A stretch of 64,000 bases of DNA from Natrinema hispanicum. GTDB taxonomy: Archaea; Halobacteriota; Halobacteria; Halobacteriales; Natrialbaceae. Position 1 is the first letter of the stretch. Every line of letters begins with the position of its first letter. The notes beneath the pieces were generated by a model that had not been told where the DNA came from, searched no databases, and saw only the letters and a list, made by a program, of their open reading frames with translations. The translations under genes were made by a program, and so were the position numbers. Where the stretch lies: the NCBI RefSeq assembly GCF_900111485.1, contig NZ_FOIC01000005.1:124001-188000 (forward strand). The letters are read 5' to 3'. Of this stretch, positions 34,426 to 43,649 are shown piece by piece.

Positions 34426-35346
34426 CTAGAGAATTCGTTTCCCGAACATGCTTGCGGTCAGTTCGGCTGCCAGCGTCGCCGTCTCGTTTGCCTCGTCTAA
34501 GATCGGATTCACTTCGACGACGTCCATCGACCGGAGGACGCCGTCAGCTTCGTCGCGTCGAGAGAGCGTCTCGAGTGCGGCGTGGGCTTCCCGGTAGGTG
34601 ACGCCGCCGCGGACGGGCGTGCCGACGCCGGGGGCCGTCTTCGGATCGAGCCAGTCCAGGTCGAGGCTGACGTGGACGCCGTCGGTGCCGTCGGTCGCGA
34701 CTGCGAGAGCGTCTTCGACGACGGCAGAGACGCCCCGCTGGTCGATATCGGACATGGTGTAGGCCGTTAGCTCGCTCTCCCGGAGCAAGTCGCGCTCGCG
34801 GTCGTCGATGCTTCGGAGGCCGACGTAGACGACCGACGACTCGCGGAGTCCGGGAGCGGGAGCCCATTCCATCTCGCCGAACGCGCCGCGGCCGAGGACC
34901 GCAGCCAGTGGCATGCCATGGACGTTGCCGGTTGGCGATGTTTCGGGCGTGTTCAGGTCGGCGTGGGCGTCGAACCAGATCGCGCCGAGGTCAACGTCCC
35001 GAGCCGAGCCAGTAAGGGACCCGATCGCGACCGAGTGGTCGCCGCCCAGCACAAGCGGGAACTCGCCGGCGGTATGCGTCGCCGCGACGCGGTCGCACAG
35101 CCGCCGACAGACGCCCTCGATCTCGCGGAGGAACTTCGCGTTCCCGCCGTGGGGCTGGTCAGCGTCCGGATCTCGCTCTTCGGCCCGCGGCATCGACAGA
35201 TCGCCGTCGTCGATCGGCTCGACATCTGCCCGCTCGAGGCCGTCTGCCAGCCCCGCATAGCGGATCGCCGACGGCCCCATATCGACGCCGCGACGGTTTG
35301 CCCCGTAGTCCATCGGCGCGCCGATGATCCTGACGGTTCGGTCCAT
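34426..35346 (-). CDS. rocF: Arginase / agmatinase-family ureohydrolase
   Basis: A 306-residue ureohydrolase. The binuclear Mn site is complete: GGDHSVAIGSL, WFDAHADLNTPE and HVSLDLDWLDP. GVDMGPSAIRYAGLADGLER at the N-terminus and SPTGNVHGMPLAAVLG are arginase-like rather than agmatinase-like, so arginine to ornithine plus urea is the likely reaction. ATG 35346 starts MDRTVRIIGAPMDYGANRRG, the normal first strand; 15 further in-frame codons upstream look unrelated. It is transcribed divergently from the DtxR-family regulator, whose metal may be Mn; a regulatory link is possible but only inferred. Confidence 0.9.
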   Translation of the reverse strand: MDRTVRIIGAPMDYGANRRGVDMGPSAIRYAGLADGLERADVEPIDDGDLSMPRAEERDPDADQPHGGNAKFLREIEGVCRRLCDRVAATHTAGEFPLVLGGDHSVAIGSLTGSARDVDLGAIWFDAHADLNTPETSPTGNVHGMPLAAVLGRGAFGEMEWAPAPGLRESSVVYVGLRSIDDRERDLLRESELTAYTMSDIDQRGVSAVVEDALAVATDGTDGVHVSLDLDWLDPKTAPGVGTPVRGGVTYREAHAALETLSRRDEADGVLRSMDVVEVNPILDEANETATLAAELTASMFGKRIL

Positions 35347-35478
35347 GCGTTCATTACATCGCCGATCGGTTTGGTCGTGGTGGTCAGTCACAGTCGATGC
35401 GCGGACGCGTGTCGATCGGCGTCGAGTAGATTCGGTGGCGACAGCTTTAGGGTTAGACCGGTCGAAACTCGGGACAGC

Positions 35479-36165
35479 ATGATGCTGAGCGACGTGATGG
35501 AGGATTACCTCAAAGCGATCTATCAGCTCCAGCGTGAGACCGACGAGCGGATCAAGACCTCCGAGATCGCGGCAGAGCTGGACGTCACGTCGCCGACGGT
35601 GACCAGCATGCTCGACAAACTCGAGGAACGGGACCTCGTCGACCGCGAGAAGTATCGCGGCGTGACCCTAACCGACGAAGGCGAGACCGTCGCCCTCGAG
35701 ATCGTCCGCCATCACCGGCTGCTCGAGGCCTACCTCACCGAACACCTCGATTACGACTGGTCGGAAGTCCACGCGGAAGCCGACCGCCTCGAACATCACA
35801 TCAGCGAGAACTTCGAGGCACGTGTCGCCGACGCACTCGGCGAGCCGACGGTCGACCCACACGGCTCACCGATCCCGAGTGCCGACCTCGAGCCGCCGGA
35901 ACGCCCCGACGGCGAGGCCATCACCGAATTCGAGGAAGGTGCCGTCGTGACCGTTGCCGAGGTCGCCGACCACGACCCCGAGGTACTCTCGTATCTTGCC
36001 GACCACGGCGTCGAACCCGGTGTCGACCTCGAGATCATCGAAATCGCCCCGTTCGGAATGGTGACGGCGTGCTCGAGCGAGGCCGACGAACCGGTCTCGC
36101 TACCCGAATCCGTCGCCAGACACGTCCGGGTTGCGCCGCCCGCTGAACCACAGCCGTCGTCGTAG
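35479..36165 (+). CDS. DtxR/MntR (SirR)-type metal-dependent regulator
   Basis: A 228-residue DtxR-family repressor: winged-helix domain (MLSDVMEDYLKAIYQLQRET, TSEIAAELDVTSPTVTSMLD, KYRGVTLTDEGETVALEIVR), metal-binding and dimerisation domain (HHRLLEAYLTEHLDYDWSEV, ADRLEHHISENFEARVADAL, the conserved His/Glu ligands), and a C-terminal FeoA/SH3-like domain (VVTVAEVADHDPEVLSYLAD, PGVDLEIIEIAPFGMV). It represses metal-uptake genes when loaded with Mn or Fe. The in-frame extension upstream lies antisense to arginase and is rejected; MMLSDV at 35479 or MLSDV at 35482 is the start. CTTTAGGGTTAGACC just upstream contains a TATA-like box. Confidence 0.9.
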   Translation: MMLSDVMEDYLKAIYQLQRETDERIKTSEIAAELDVTSPTVTSMLDKLEERDLVDREKYRGVTLTDEGETVALEIVRHHRLLEAYLTEHLDYDWSEVHAEADRLEHHISENFEARVADALGEPTVDPHGSPIPSADLEPPERPDGEAITEFEEGAVVTVAEVADHDPEVLSYLADHGVEPGVDLEIIEIAPFGMVTACSSEADEPVSLPESVARHVRVAPPAEPQPSS

Positions 36166-36212
36166 CTGCCGGAGACGCCGTGGCAATCGCATGGGGCCCC
36201 ACGGATGCCCGC

Positions 36213-36298
36213 CTCATACGGTCTGCTGTCAATCAGTGCCGGTGTATCCGCGATCGTCCCGCGGGCACACCGGGGCCCAGTGACAGGAAACCGTATCC
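36213..36298. repeat. Dispersed inverted-repeat element, copy 2
   Basis: Left arm TCATACGGTCTGCTGTCA followed by ATCAGTGCCGGTGTATCC. The right arm in reverse complement reads GGATACGGTTTCCTGTCA then CTGGGCCCCGGTGTGCC. It lies 48 bp downstream of the DtxR-family gene and upstream of the winged-helix gene's promoter, both plus strand. See copies at 5470 and 58990. Confidence 0.78.
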
Positions 36299-36380
36299 CC
36301 GTGGGCGGACGATCCGAAAGCCCTCACATTCCCGCTGTAACCGTCACAACGTTGGCAAAATAGCCGGCCCACCCGCCGGG

Positions 36381-36390
36381 TTTAAGGAAA
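36381..36390 (+). promoter_or_regulatory. TATA box of the winged-helix regulator gene
   Basis: TTTAAGGAAA is centred about 26 nt before the ATG at 36411, typical for leaderless transcription. Confidence 0.6.
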
Positions 36391-36410
36391 CCAAATACGA
36401 ATAAAACACT

Positions 36411-36944
36411 ATGTCATCCATCGAACTCACCCCCAGTCAGAAGAAAATACTCCGCGCCCTGACGAACCTCCACAAGAAATCCGAAGACGCCATCAAAGGC
36501 GAGGATATCGCCGAGCAGGTCGACCGCAATCCCGGGACCATCCGCAACCAGATGCAGAGTCTCAAAGCCCTCCAACTGGTAGAGGGTGTACCAGGGCCGA
36601 AAGGCGGCTACAAACCAACTGCCGCCGCCTACGAAGCACTCGAGATCCAGCAGATGGACGAGCCCGCATCGGTTCCGCTGCAACACGAGGGAGAACCCGT
36701 CAGTGACACGATCATCGAGGAAATCGACCTCTCGAGCGTGCACCATCCGGAACTCTGCCGCGCAGAGATCCACGTGCAGGGACGCGTCAGCGACATTCAC
36801 GAGGGCGATTCCGTCACTGTCGGCCCGACGCCGCTCTCGAAACTCGTCATCGATGGCACCGTCGACGGCAAAGACGACACGAACAACATCCTCATTCTCC
36901 GGATCGACGATATGGTCGCCCCGACCGAAGAGCCGTCCCACTGA
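36411..36944 (+). CDS. Winged-helix transcription regulator (Rrf2-annotated haloarchaeal type)
   Basis: A 177-residue protein with an N-terminal winged helix: LTPSQKKILRALTNLHKKSE, KGEDIAEQVDRNPGTIRNQM, QSLKALQLVEGVPGPKGGYK. The C-terminal half is a small beta domain (CRAEIHVQGRVSDIHEGDSV, then NNILILRIDDMV) that may bind a ligand or metal. Haloarchaeal relatives are often labelled Rrf2-family, but there is no Fe-S cysteine cluster (only one Cys), so redox sensing as in IscR is unlikely. It follows the DtxR-family gene; the inverted-repeat element and its own promoter lie between them, so it is probably an independent unit. Confidence 0.82.
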   Translation: MSSIELTPSQKKILRALTNLHKKSEDAIKGEDIAEQVDRNPGTIRNQMQSLKALQLVEGVPGPKGGYKPTAAAYEALEIQQMDEPASVPLQHEGEPVSDTIIEEIDLSSVHHPELCRAEIHVQGRVSDIHEGDSVTVGPTPLSKLVIDGTVDGKDDTNNILILRIDDMVAPTEEPSH

Positions 36945-37056
36945 GCGGCGATCGGCGGCTCTCACCTCGCTTCTTCTGCTAGCGTCTGCGCTCGGTCGAT
37001 GACTGATCGGCAAAAACTGGTTTCGAGTCGAGACGGTGGACGAACTGCGGCGAGAT

Positions 37057-39543
37057 TTACTCGAGCGCGTCGGTGTCTGCGTCCCCATCAGCGGTCGCAG
37101 CCGGAATCACGTCGACGCTTGCGACCGCGTCGCCGTCTTCGACGTCCATCACGATCACACCCATCGTGTTACGGCCGACAGTCGAGATCTCGTCGACACG
37201 CGTCCGGACGATCTGGCCGCGCTCGCTCATCATCACGAGTCCATCGTCCGGATCGACCGCCTTGACGGCCGTCACGGGGCCGTTTCGATCGCCGGTCTTG
37301 ATGTCGATCAGCCCCTTGCCGTAGCGTGACTGGGTGCTATACTCCGCGAGGGGCGTCCGCTTGCCGTAGCCGTTCTCGGTCACGGTCAGCAGCGCCTGTC
37401 CGTCGTCCTCGTCGGTCGCGACCAGTCCCGCCACGGCGTCGCCGGCTTGCAGTTTGATGCCGTTGACACCGCGGGCGTTGCGCCCCATCGGGCGGACCTC
37501 GTCTTCGTCGAAGCGGATCGTCATGCCATCTTCGGTCGCGATGACGAGATCCTGCGAGCCGTCGGTGACTTCCACGTCGACGAGTTCGTCGTCCTCCTCT
37601 AAGTCGGCCGCGATGATCCCCGTCGAGAGGATGTTGTCGAACTCCGCGCCGGCAGTGCGCTTGACGTAGCCGTTACGAGTGACCATCGTCACGAACTCGT
37701 CGTCGCTGAAGGCGTCGGTGTCGACGATAGCCGTGATGTCTTCACCGGGATCGAGATCGAGGATGTTGACCGCGGATTTGCCGCGGGCCGTCCGGCCCAT
37801 CTCGGGGATCTCGTAGGTCTTGAGCCGGTAGACCTCACCCTGATTCGTAAAGCACAGCAGGTAGTCGTGGGTGTTGGCTCGGAAGACCGTCGCGACGCGG
37901 TCGTCTTCCTTGACGTCCGCGCCGATGATGCCCTTGCCGCCCCGGCCCTGGGGATCGAACTGGTCGATCGGCATCCGCTTGACGTAGTCGTCTTCGGTCA
38001 TGACCACGAACACCTCCTCTTCGGGGATGAGGTCCTCGTGAGTGACCGTCCCCTGGTCTTCAATAATCGAGGTTCGACGCTCGTCGCCGTACTCGGCTTT
38101 GATCTCGCGGAGTTCGTCCTTGATGACGCTGAGTAACTCCGACTCGCTTTCCAGGATCTCCGTCAGGCGTTCGATCTCGGCCTGGACCTCCTCGTACTCG
38201 TCCTCGATTTCGGCGGCCTCCATCGAGGTGAGGCTGCCCAGTTGCATCCGGACGATGTGGTCGGCCTGGTCCGTCGAGAAGTCGTAGGTCTCTTGGAGGT
38301 TCTCCTTCGCGGCCGATCGATTCTCGCTGTCGCGGATCAGCTCGACCACGTCCTCGGCGTTCTCGACGGCCGTCAGCCGCCCCTCGAGAATGTGCGCGCG
38401 ATCTTCGGCCTCCGCGAGATCGTACTCGCTGCGCCGGCGAACGACCTCGCGGCGATGCGCGACGTACTCCTCGAGCGTTTCCTTGAGCGAGAGCACCCGG
38501 GGCTGACCGTCGACTAGCGCGAGGTTGATGACGCCGAACGTTCGCTCTAAGTGGTTCTCGAGTAGTTTGTTCTCGACGACATCCGCGTTCGCGCCGCGGT
38601 TGAGTTCGATGACGATGCGGACGCCGTCGCGGTCGGACTCGTCGCGCAGGTCCGTGATGCCCTCGATCTCGCCCTCGTTGACGTCCTCGGCGATGCGCTC
38701 GACGAGTCGGGCCTTGTTAGCTTGGAAGGGGAGTTCGGTGACGACGATGCGCTCGCGGCCGTTCTTCCACTCCTCGACCTCGTATTCGGCACGAACGCGG
38801 ATGCGGCCGCGGCCGGTCTTGTACGCCGAGTAGATGGCGTCGCGGCCGACGATGTTCGCGCCCGTCGGGAAGTCCGGTCCCTTGACGTGGTCCATCAGGT
38901 CGTCGACGGTCGCGTCGGGGTCGTCGATCAGCTCGATGGTCGCGTCGATGACCTCCCCCAGATTGTGGGGCGGAATGTTCGTCGACATCCCGACCGCGAT
39001 CCCCGAGGAGCCGTTGACCAGCAGGTTGGGAAATGCCGCCGGGAGCACGTCGGGTTCCTGCAGACGGTCGTCGTAGTTCGAGGAGAAGTCAACCGTATCC
39101 TTCTCGATGTCCGCAAGCAACTCCTCGGAAATGGGCGACATCCGAGCCTCAGTGTATCGCTGTGCAGCGGCCGGATCGCCGTCCATCGAGCCGAAGTTCC
39201 CCTGGCCGTCCACGAGGGGGTAGCGCATCGAGAAGTCCTGGGCCATCCGGACCAACGTGTCATAGATCGCGCTGTCGCCGTGTGGGTGGTAATCCCCCAT
39301 CGTCTCCCCGACGATCGAGGACGATTTCCGGTGGCTCGAGCCACTCGAGACTCCCATCTCGTGCATCGCATAGAGGATGCGCCGGTGAACGGGCTTTAAG
39401 CCGTCCTCGACGCGTGGGAGCGCACGACCAGCGATGACGGACATCGCGTAGTCGATGTAGCTCTGCTCCATCTCGTCCTCGATGCGGACGTTCTCTACCG
39501 CTCGTGCCTCTACGTCTGTCGGATCGGGTACGTCTGAACTCAT
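37057..39543 (-). CDS. gyrA: DNA gyrase subunit A
   Basis: An 828-residue GyrA. The winged-helix breakage domain has [20 protein letters not shown] at the start and the catalytic tyrosine in [13 protein letters not shown] coiled coil follows. The C-terminal six-bladed beta-pinwheel ([33 protein letters not shown]-type blades) contains a GyrA box variant, [11 protein letters not shown], needed for wrapping DNA and true negative supercoiling. It lies 18 bp after gyrB in the same orientation, so the two form an operon. Haloarchaea acquired gyrase from bacteria. Confidence 0.97.
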   Translation of the reverse strand: MSSDVPDPTDVEARAVENVRIEDEMEQSYIDYAMSVIAGRALPRVEDGLKPVHRRILYAMHEMGVSSGSSHRKSSSIVGETMGDYHPHGDSAIYDTLVRMAQDFSMRYPLVDGQGNFGSMDGDPAAAQRYTEARMSPISEELLADIEKDTVDFSSNYDDRLQEPDVLPAAFPNLLVNGSSGIAVGMSTNIPPHNLGEVIDATIELIDDPDATVDDLMDHVKGPDFPTGANIVGRDAIYSAYKTGRGRIRVRAEYEVEEWKNGRERIVVTELPFQANKARLVERIAEDVNEGEIEGITDLRDESDRDGVRIVIELNRGANADVVENKLLENHLERTFGVINLALVDGQPRVLSLKETLEEYVAHRREVVRRRSEYDLAEAEDRAHILEGRLTAVENAEDVVELIRDSENRSAAKENLQETYDFSTDQADHIVRMQLGSLTSMEAAEIEDEYEEVQAEIERLTEILESESELLSVIKDELREIKAEYGDERRTSIIEDQGTVTHEDLIPEEEVFVVMTEDDYVKRMPIDQFDPQGRGGKGIIGADVKEDDRVATVFRANTHDYLLCFTNQGEVYRLKTYEIPEMGRTARGKSAVNILDLDPGEDITAIVDTDAFSDDEFVTMVTRNGYVKRTAGAEFDNILSTGIIAADLEEDDELVDVEVTDGSQDLVIATEDGMTIRFDEDEVRPMGRNARGVNGIKLQAGDAVAGLVATDEDDGQALLTVTENGYGKRTPLAEYSTQSRYGKGLIDIKTGDRNGPVTAVKAVDPDDGLVMMSERGQIVRTRVDEISTVGRNTMGVIVMDVEDGDAVASVDVIPAATADGDADTDALE

Positions 39544-39561
39544 GTAGTCACCTCAAACCTG

Positions 39562-41481
39562 CTAGATATCGATCCACTCGGCTTCCGGCGCGTTCTCCTT
39601 GATGAACTGCTTGCGGGGTTCGACGGCGTCGCCCATCAGGACGGAGAACATCTTGTCCGCCGCCGCCGCGTCCTCGATCGTGATCTGCTTGAGGATGCGG
39701 TTGTCGGGGTTCATCGTCGTCTCCCAGAGCTGTTCGGGGTTCATCTCGCCAAGCCCCTTGAACCGCTGGACCTGGGAGGGGTTGCCGTCGCATTTCTCCT
39801 CGACGATCCGGTCGCGTTCGGCGTCAGTCATCGCGTCGTAGGTCTCGCCACGGTACCGGATACGGTAGAGCGGCGGCTGGGTTGCATAGACGTAGCCACC
39901 CTCGAGCAGCGGGCGCATGTGCCGGTAGAAGAACGTCAACAGGAGCGTCCGGATGTGTGCGCCGTCGACGTCGGCGTCGGTCGCCATGATGATCTTCTTG
40001 TAGCGGACGTCGTCGACGTCGAACTCGTCACCGATCCCTGCACCAATCGCGGTGATCATGTTCCGGATCTCGTCGTTCTCTAAGATGCGATCGAGCCGGT
40101 GTTTCTCGACGTTCAGAATCTTCCCTTTGATGGGGAGGACGGCCTGGAACTCGGGGTTGCGAGCCTGTTTCGCGCTGCCGCCTGCGGAGTCGCCCTCCGC
40201 GATGAACAGTTCGGCCTCGTCTGGATCTTTCGTCTGGCAGTCCGCGAGTTTGCCGGGCAGCGACGTTGACTCAAGGGCGGATTTGCGCCGTGTGAGTTCC
40301 TCGGCCTTTTGGGCGGCCATGCGGGCTTTCGCGGCCTCGACAGCCTTGGTAACGATTGCCTCAGCGGTGTCGGGGTGTTCCTCGAAGTAGGTGCCAAGCC
40401 CCTCGTGCATGGCACTCTCGACGATCCCGCGGACTTCCGAGTTGCCGAGTTTCGTCTTGGTCTGGCCCTCGAACTGGGGATCGGGGTGTTTGATCGAGAT
40501 GACTGCCGTGAGCCCCTCGCGGATGTCCTCACCTTTGAGATTGTTATCGAGATCAGAGAGGAGGTCGTTCTCGTTGGCGTAGTCGTTGACCGTCCGCGTC
40601 AGGGCGGTCTTGAACCCGGTGAGGTGGGTCCCGCCCTCGCGGGTGTTGATATTGTTCGCGAAGGCGTGGATCGAGCCCTGCAGTTCCTCGGTGGCCTGCA
40701 TCGCGACTTCGACCTGAATGTTCTGGTCTTCGTCGGCGAAGTAGATGACGTCGTCGTGCATCGCCGAGCGCGTCTCGTTTAAATACTCGACGAACTCGCG
40801 GATGCCGCCGTCGTACTCGTAGGTCTCGGCGACGGGCTCGTCCTCGCGTTCGTCACGGAGCGTGATACGGACGCCCGAGTTGAGGAAGGCCAGTTCTCGG
40901 AGTCGGTTCGACAGCGTCGAGAACGTGAACTCGCCGGTCTCGAAGATGCCCGTGTCGGGCCAGAACCGAATCTCGGTGCCGGTCTCCTCGTCAGGCTCCA
41001 TCTCACGGACCCGCTCCATGTCGCCGGCGGGCTCGCCCGCTTCGAAGGCGTGACGGAAGACACCGTCGTTACGTTTGACCTTGGCCTCGAGTCGTTCGGA
41101 GAGAGCGTTGACGACCGAGACGCCGACGCCGTGGAGACCGCCGGAGACCTGGTAGGACTTGTTGTCGAACTTGCCGCCGGCGTGGAGGACAGTCAGAATG
41201 ACCTCGAGTGCGGGGCGGTCGTACTCCTCGTGTGTGTCGACGGGGATGCCGCGGCCATCGTCTGCGACGCTCACCGAACCATCCTCGTGGATGGTGACGG
41301 TGATGTCGTCACAGTAGCCGGCCAACGCCTCGTCGATCGAGTTGTCGACCACTTCGTAGACGAGGTGGTGCAGCCCTCGAGAATCGGTAGAGCCGATGTA
41401 CATCGCCGGTCGCTTTCGCACAGCTTCCAGGCCCTCTAAGACCTGGATCTGCCCGGCTCCGTACTCGCTTTCCTGGGACAT
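39562..41481 (-). CDS. gyrB: DNA gyrase subunit B
   Basis: A 639-residue GyrB: GHKL ATPase (MYIGSTDSRGLHHLVYEVVD, DDGRGIPVDTHEEY, GGLHGVGVSVVNALS), transducer, and TOPRIM domain (AELFIAEGDSAGGSAKQARN, LPIKGKILNVEKHR, IMATDADVDGAHIRTLLLTF), ending in the GyrB-specific tail (RFKGLGEMNPEQLWETTMNP). Length is that of the short archaeal/Gram-positive form. ATG 41481 (MSQESEYGAGQIQVLEGLEA) is chosen over the upstream in-frame ATG at 41526 because a TATA box lies between. It provides the ATPase and GyrA partner for supercoiling; it is the target of novobiocin in haloarchaea. Confidence 0.97.
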   Translation of the reverse strand: MSQESEYGAGQIQVLEGLEAVRKRPAMYIGSTDSRGLHHLVYEVVDNSIDEALAGYCDDITVTIHEDGSVSVADDGRGIPVDTHEEYDRPALEVILTVLHAGGKFDNKSYQVSGGLHGVGVSVVNALSERLEAKVKRNDGVFRHAFEAGEPAGDMERVREMEPDEETGTEIRFWPDTGIFETGEFTFSTLSNRLRELAFLNSGVRITLRDEREDEPVAETYEYDGGIREFVEYLNETRSAMHDDVIYFADEDQNIQVEVAMQATEELQGSIHAFANNINTREGGTHLTGFKTALTRTVNDYANENDLLSDLDNNLKGEDIREGLTAVISIKHPDPQFEGQTKTKLGNSEVRGIVESAMHEGLGTYFEEHPDTAEAIVTKAVEAAKARMAAQKAEELTRRKSALESTSLPGKLADCQTKDPDEAELFIAEGDSAGGSAKQARNPEFQAVLPIKGKILNVEKHRLDRILENDEIRNMITAIGAGIGDEFDVDDVRYKKIIMATDADVDGAHIRTLLLTFFYRHMRPLLEGGYVYATQPPLYRIRYRGETYDAMTDAERDRIVEEKCDGNPSQVQRFKGLGEMNPEQLWETTMNPDNRILKQITIEDAAAADKMFSVLMGDAVEPRKQFIKENAPEAEWIDI

Positions 41482-41512
41482 GTAAAACCTGCTTTCGGGT
41501 AGTAGACCGGCC

Positions 41513-41522
41513 CTAATAAAAG
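41513..41522 (-). promoter_or_regulatory. TATA box of the gyrBA operon
   Basis: ACTTTTATTA on the minus strand lies 32-41 nt before the gyrB ATG at 41481. This argues against the longer gyrB frame that begins at 41526. Confidence 0.5.
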
Positions 41523-41590
41523 TCACGTGTACGCGCGCGAGCGCGAGCCGTCATACGACGGCCTCCAAAGGGCCTCCGACGGCCAGCCCG

Positions 41591-42289
41591 CTACAGGAGC
41601 GCGTCGAACGACTTGTGGCCGTGAATCTCGACTCCCTCGTCGGTGATCTCCGCGAGGAAGACACCGTTCCCGGAGCCGGTGTCGCGCTCGACGGCCGATT
41701 TGATCGCGCGGGCCGCGATGGACTTGGCGTCCTCGAGCGAGAGGTCGTCTTCGTACTCCTGCTCGAGCAGGCCGTAGGCCAGTTGCATCCCGGAGCCAGT
41801 GACGGTGTAGTCGTCTTCCATGACGCCGCCGGCAGGGTCGATGCTGTAGACGTGGCTCCCCTCGTCGTCGACGCCGCCGAGGATGGGGTTGATCGCCCGG
41901 AACGGACCGCCACGGGCGAAGTTACCGGCCAGCGTCGCCAGTGCCTCGATGTCCATCGACTCGCCGCGTCGAGCTTCGTAGAGGTCGACCTCAGAGCGCA
42001 ACGTGCGGATGAACGATTGTGCGCCGCCAACCGAGCCGACGAGCGTCAACGCACCGGTCGGATGAATCTGTTCGACCTTCTGGACGTTCTTGTTCGAGAC
42101 GAACCGCCCGCCGAGGCTGGCGCGCATGTCCGTCGCGATGACGACGCCCTCGTCGGTCGTGATGCCGATGGTCGTCGTCCCCGTCTTGGCGACAGTTTCG
42201 TCGTGCTCGTCGCGCTGGCTGCCGTTGGGCAGCGACCCCAGTTCGGGCTCGTACGGCGATGGGTCAGTTCCCTGTGTCCAATTACTCAT
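41591..42289 (-). CDS. psmB: Proteasome beta subunit
   Basis: A 232-residue catalytic 20S proteasome subunit. The propeptide runs to Gly37; cleavage in KTGTTTIGIT exposes Thr38 as nucleophile. Conserved beta-subunit residues follow: Asp in VVIATDMRASLGG (Asp17-equivalent), Lys in VSNKNVQKVEQI (Lys33-equivalent), and GSGMQLAYGLLEQEY with SAVERDTGSGNG near the C-terminus. It forms the central two rings of the self-compartmentalised protease that degrades proteins fed by PAN ATPases. Its start overlaps the psmA stop by 8 nt. The frame remains open far upstream, but ATG 42289 begins the normal propeptide. Confidence 0.95.
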   Translation of the reverse strand: MSNWTQGTDPSPYEPELGSLPNGSQRDEHDETVAKTGTTTIGITTDEGVVIATDMRASLGGRFVSNKNVQKVEQIHPTGALTLVGSVGGAQSFIRTLRSEVDLYEARRGESMDIEALATLAGNFARGGPFRAINPILGGVDDEGSHVYSIDPAGGVMEDDYTVTGSGMQLAYGLLEQEYEDDLSLEDAKSIAARAIKSAVERDTGSGNGVFLAEITDEGVEIHGHKSFDALL

Positions 42290-43022
42290 CCGTCTCCTCC
42301 GCGTCGAACTCCGCGATGATCGAATCGAGGCGGTCGACAGAGACCGAACTGAACGCCTCGTCGTCAGTCGTGATCGTCGCGACGTCGACGTCCTCGGCGG
42401 CGACGACCTCGTCTTCGGGTTCGCTGAGTGCGCGCACGGCGAGCTCGATGCCGCCGTCGACGTCGAGTTCCTCGTGGTAGTTGTCCTCGAGATAGCCCTG
42501 AATGACGTCGCGGTCGCCGCCGATGGCGGCTGCCTGCCACTCGTAGTCCGTCCCCGAGGGATCGGTCTCGAACAGTTTCGGCTCGCCGTCGTCGATCCCG
42601 CCGACGAGCAACGCGACACCAAAGGGTCGTGCGCCGCCGGTCTGGGTGTACTCCTGGATGTGATCCGTGATCGATCGGGTCAGCGTCTCGACGCCGATCT
42701 GCTGGCCGTAGCGGAGCTGTTCGCCCTGTGCGCGCCGCCGCGCGAGGTCGACGAGTTGGCGCGCGTCGGCGACGTGGCCGGCGCTTGCGACGCCGACGTG
42801 GTCGTCGGCCTTGTGGATCTTCTCGACGCTCGAGCGTTCCATAAGCGGCGAGCTGACCCGTCGGTTGGCGGCGAGGACGACGCCGTCAGGTGTGCGGAGA
42901 CCGACACTCGCGGTGCCGCGTTTGACTGCCTCGCGTGCGTACTCGACCTGATAGAGACGTCCGTCAGGGGAGAAAATGGTGATTCCCCGATCGTAGGCCT
43001 GCTGCTGAGATTGTCCTTGCAT
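42282..43022 (-). CDS. psmA: Proteasome alpha subunit
   Basis: A 246-residue alpha subunit. The alpha-specific N-terminal segment is present (AYDRGITIFSPDGRLYQVEY, then AREAVKRGTASVGLRT), which forms the gate of the 20S core, followed by RRVSSPLMERSSVEKIHKAD and RPFGVALLVGGIDDGEPKLF. It is co-transcribed with psmB. In Haloferax and Halobacterium psmA and psmB are usually at different loci, so this linked pair could be a second proteasome set; the rest of the genome would be needed to tell. Confidence 0.95.
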   Translation of the reverse strand: MQGQSQQQAYDRGITIFSPDGRLYQVEYAREAVKRGTASVGLRTPDGVVLAANRRVSSPLMERSSVEKIHKADDHVGVASAGHVADARQLVDLARRRAQGEQLRYGQQIGVETLTRSITDHIQEYTQTGGARPFGVALLVGGIDDGEPKLFETDPSGTDYEWQAAAIGGDRDVIQGYLEDNYHEELDVDGGIELAVRALSEPEDEVVAAEDVDVATITTDDEAFSSVSVDRLDSIIAEFDAEETDE

Positions 43023-43054
43023 TGGCAGAGGTCTTCACCTCGGGTAATGGATAG

Positions 43055-43065
43055 AAATGTATAGG
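43055..43065 (-). promoter_or_regulatory. TATA box of the psmA-psmB operon
   Basis: Read on the minus strand, CCTATACATTT lies 33-43 nt before the psmA ATG at 43022, giving a short leader. Confidence 0.45.
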
Positions 43066-43635
43066 TCTTGGTCTGAAGGCAACTTCGTCTGCCATGAGAG
43101 AGTTACTGAGATCGTGACACTCGGCAGCGCCGATGAGCTGTCGGCGGTCGTAATCGGATATTCGAAGCTGGATTCATCGGGCACTCGTATTCGGTAGTGC
43201 TGCCGGTACTGTGTTACTCGAGTCATCATCGCTGCCACTCCGGGTTCGGTTTCGGGGTAATACGATATTACCCACACCAGCTATCTGACTGGGCGTCTGC
43301 CATCTCAAGCTTTTCACTCAACCGACTCCCGGCTGTTGCTTCCGGTATCGCGCTTCGGACGATAGCAAACAGATGTCAGCACGCTGTTCGGGCCTCCTCG
43401 AAATCCAGCGTTCGCAAACTCGAGGAGGCGAGACACCAGCTGCTTTTCGAAACTCCCAGAGATGAAACCCCATACCCATAGTACCGCGGTGGCCGTTCCT
43501 GTCGAACCGGCAAGCGAGAAAATTCATCGATGCGAACTCGGTGCCAGCCTCGCAGCGGCCGTTTCAGGGACCGGGTTCGCCTCGCGTCCGATCCGACAGC
43601 GATCCGCTGATGAAACCACCACTGGAATCGATGCA
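43066..43635. other. Long non-coding gap between psmA and the Nramp-like gene
   Basis: The 627-bp space between the divergent psmA and Nramp-like genes is the largest in the window and has a lower GC content and poor codon structure in all frames. I find no recognisable protein, tRNA or transposase remnant. It contains a perfect 19-nt palindrome at 43255-43273, and a ribosome-binding site just before the Nramp-like gene. Confidence 0.5.
43255..43273. promoter_or_regulatory. Perfect 19-nt palindrome, possible operator
   Basis: GGGTAATACGATATTACCC: two perfect 8-nt arms around CGA. The length equals that of typical DtxR-family operators, and a DtxR-type regulator gene lies at 35479 while the next plus-strand gene is an Nramp-like metal transporter. 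The site is, however, 377 bp before that gene. A hairpin in an RNA is the alternative. Confidence 0.35.
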
Positions 43636-43642
43636 GGAGGTG
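43636..43642 (+). promoter_or_regulatory. Shine-Dalgarno site of the Nramp-like gene
   Basis: GGAGGTG lies 7 nt before a GTG start codon at 43650. Strong ribosome-binding sites are uncommon in this mostly leaderless chromosome; here the site decides the GTG start and implies a transcript with a 5' leader. Confidence 0.6.
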
Positions 43643-43649
43643 GGCACGT

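Noticed and set aside
34918-35478. Long N-terminal extension of the DtxR-family regulator
   Set aside because: The in-frame extension is antisense to arginase; the conserved DtxR start MLSDVMEDYLKAIY begins at 35479-35482.
41482-41526. Longer gyrB start
   Set aside because: The extra 15 codons overlap the TATA box at 41513-41522 and lack family similarity.
43197-43481. A 94-residue plus-strand frame in the psmA/Nramp-like gap
   Set aside because: Codon use and composition (Ser/His/Cys/Arg-rich, not acidic) are unlike native proteins and no motif is seen.
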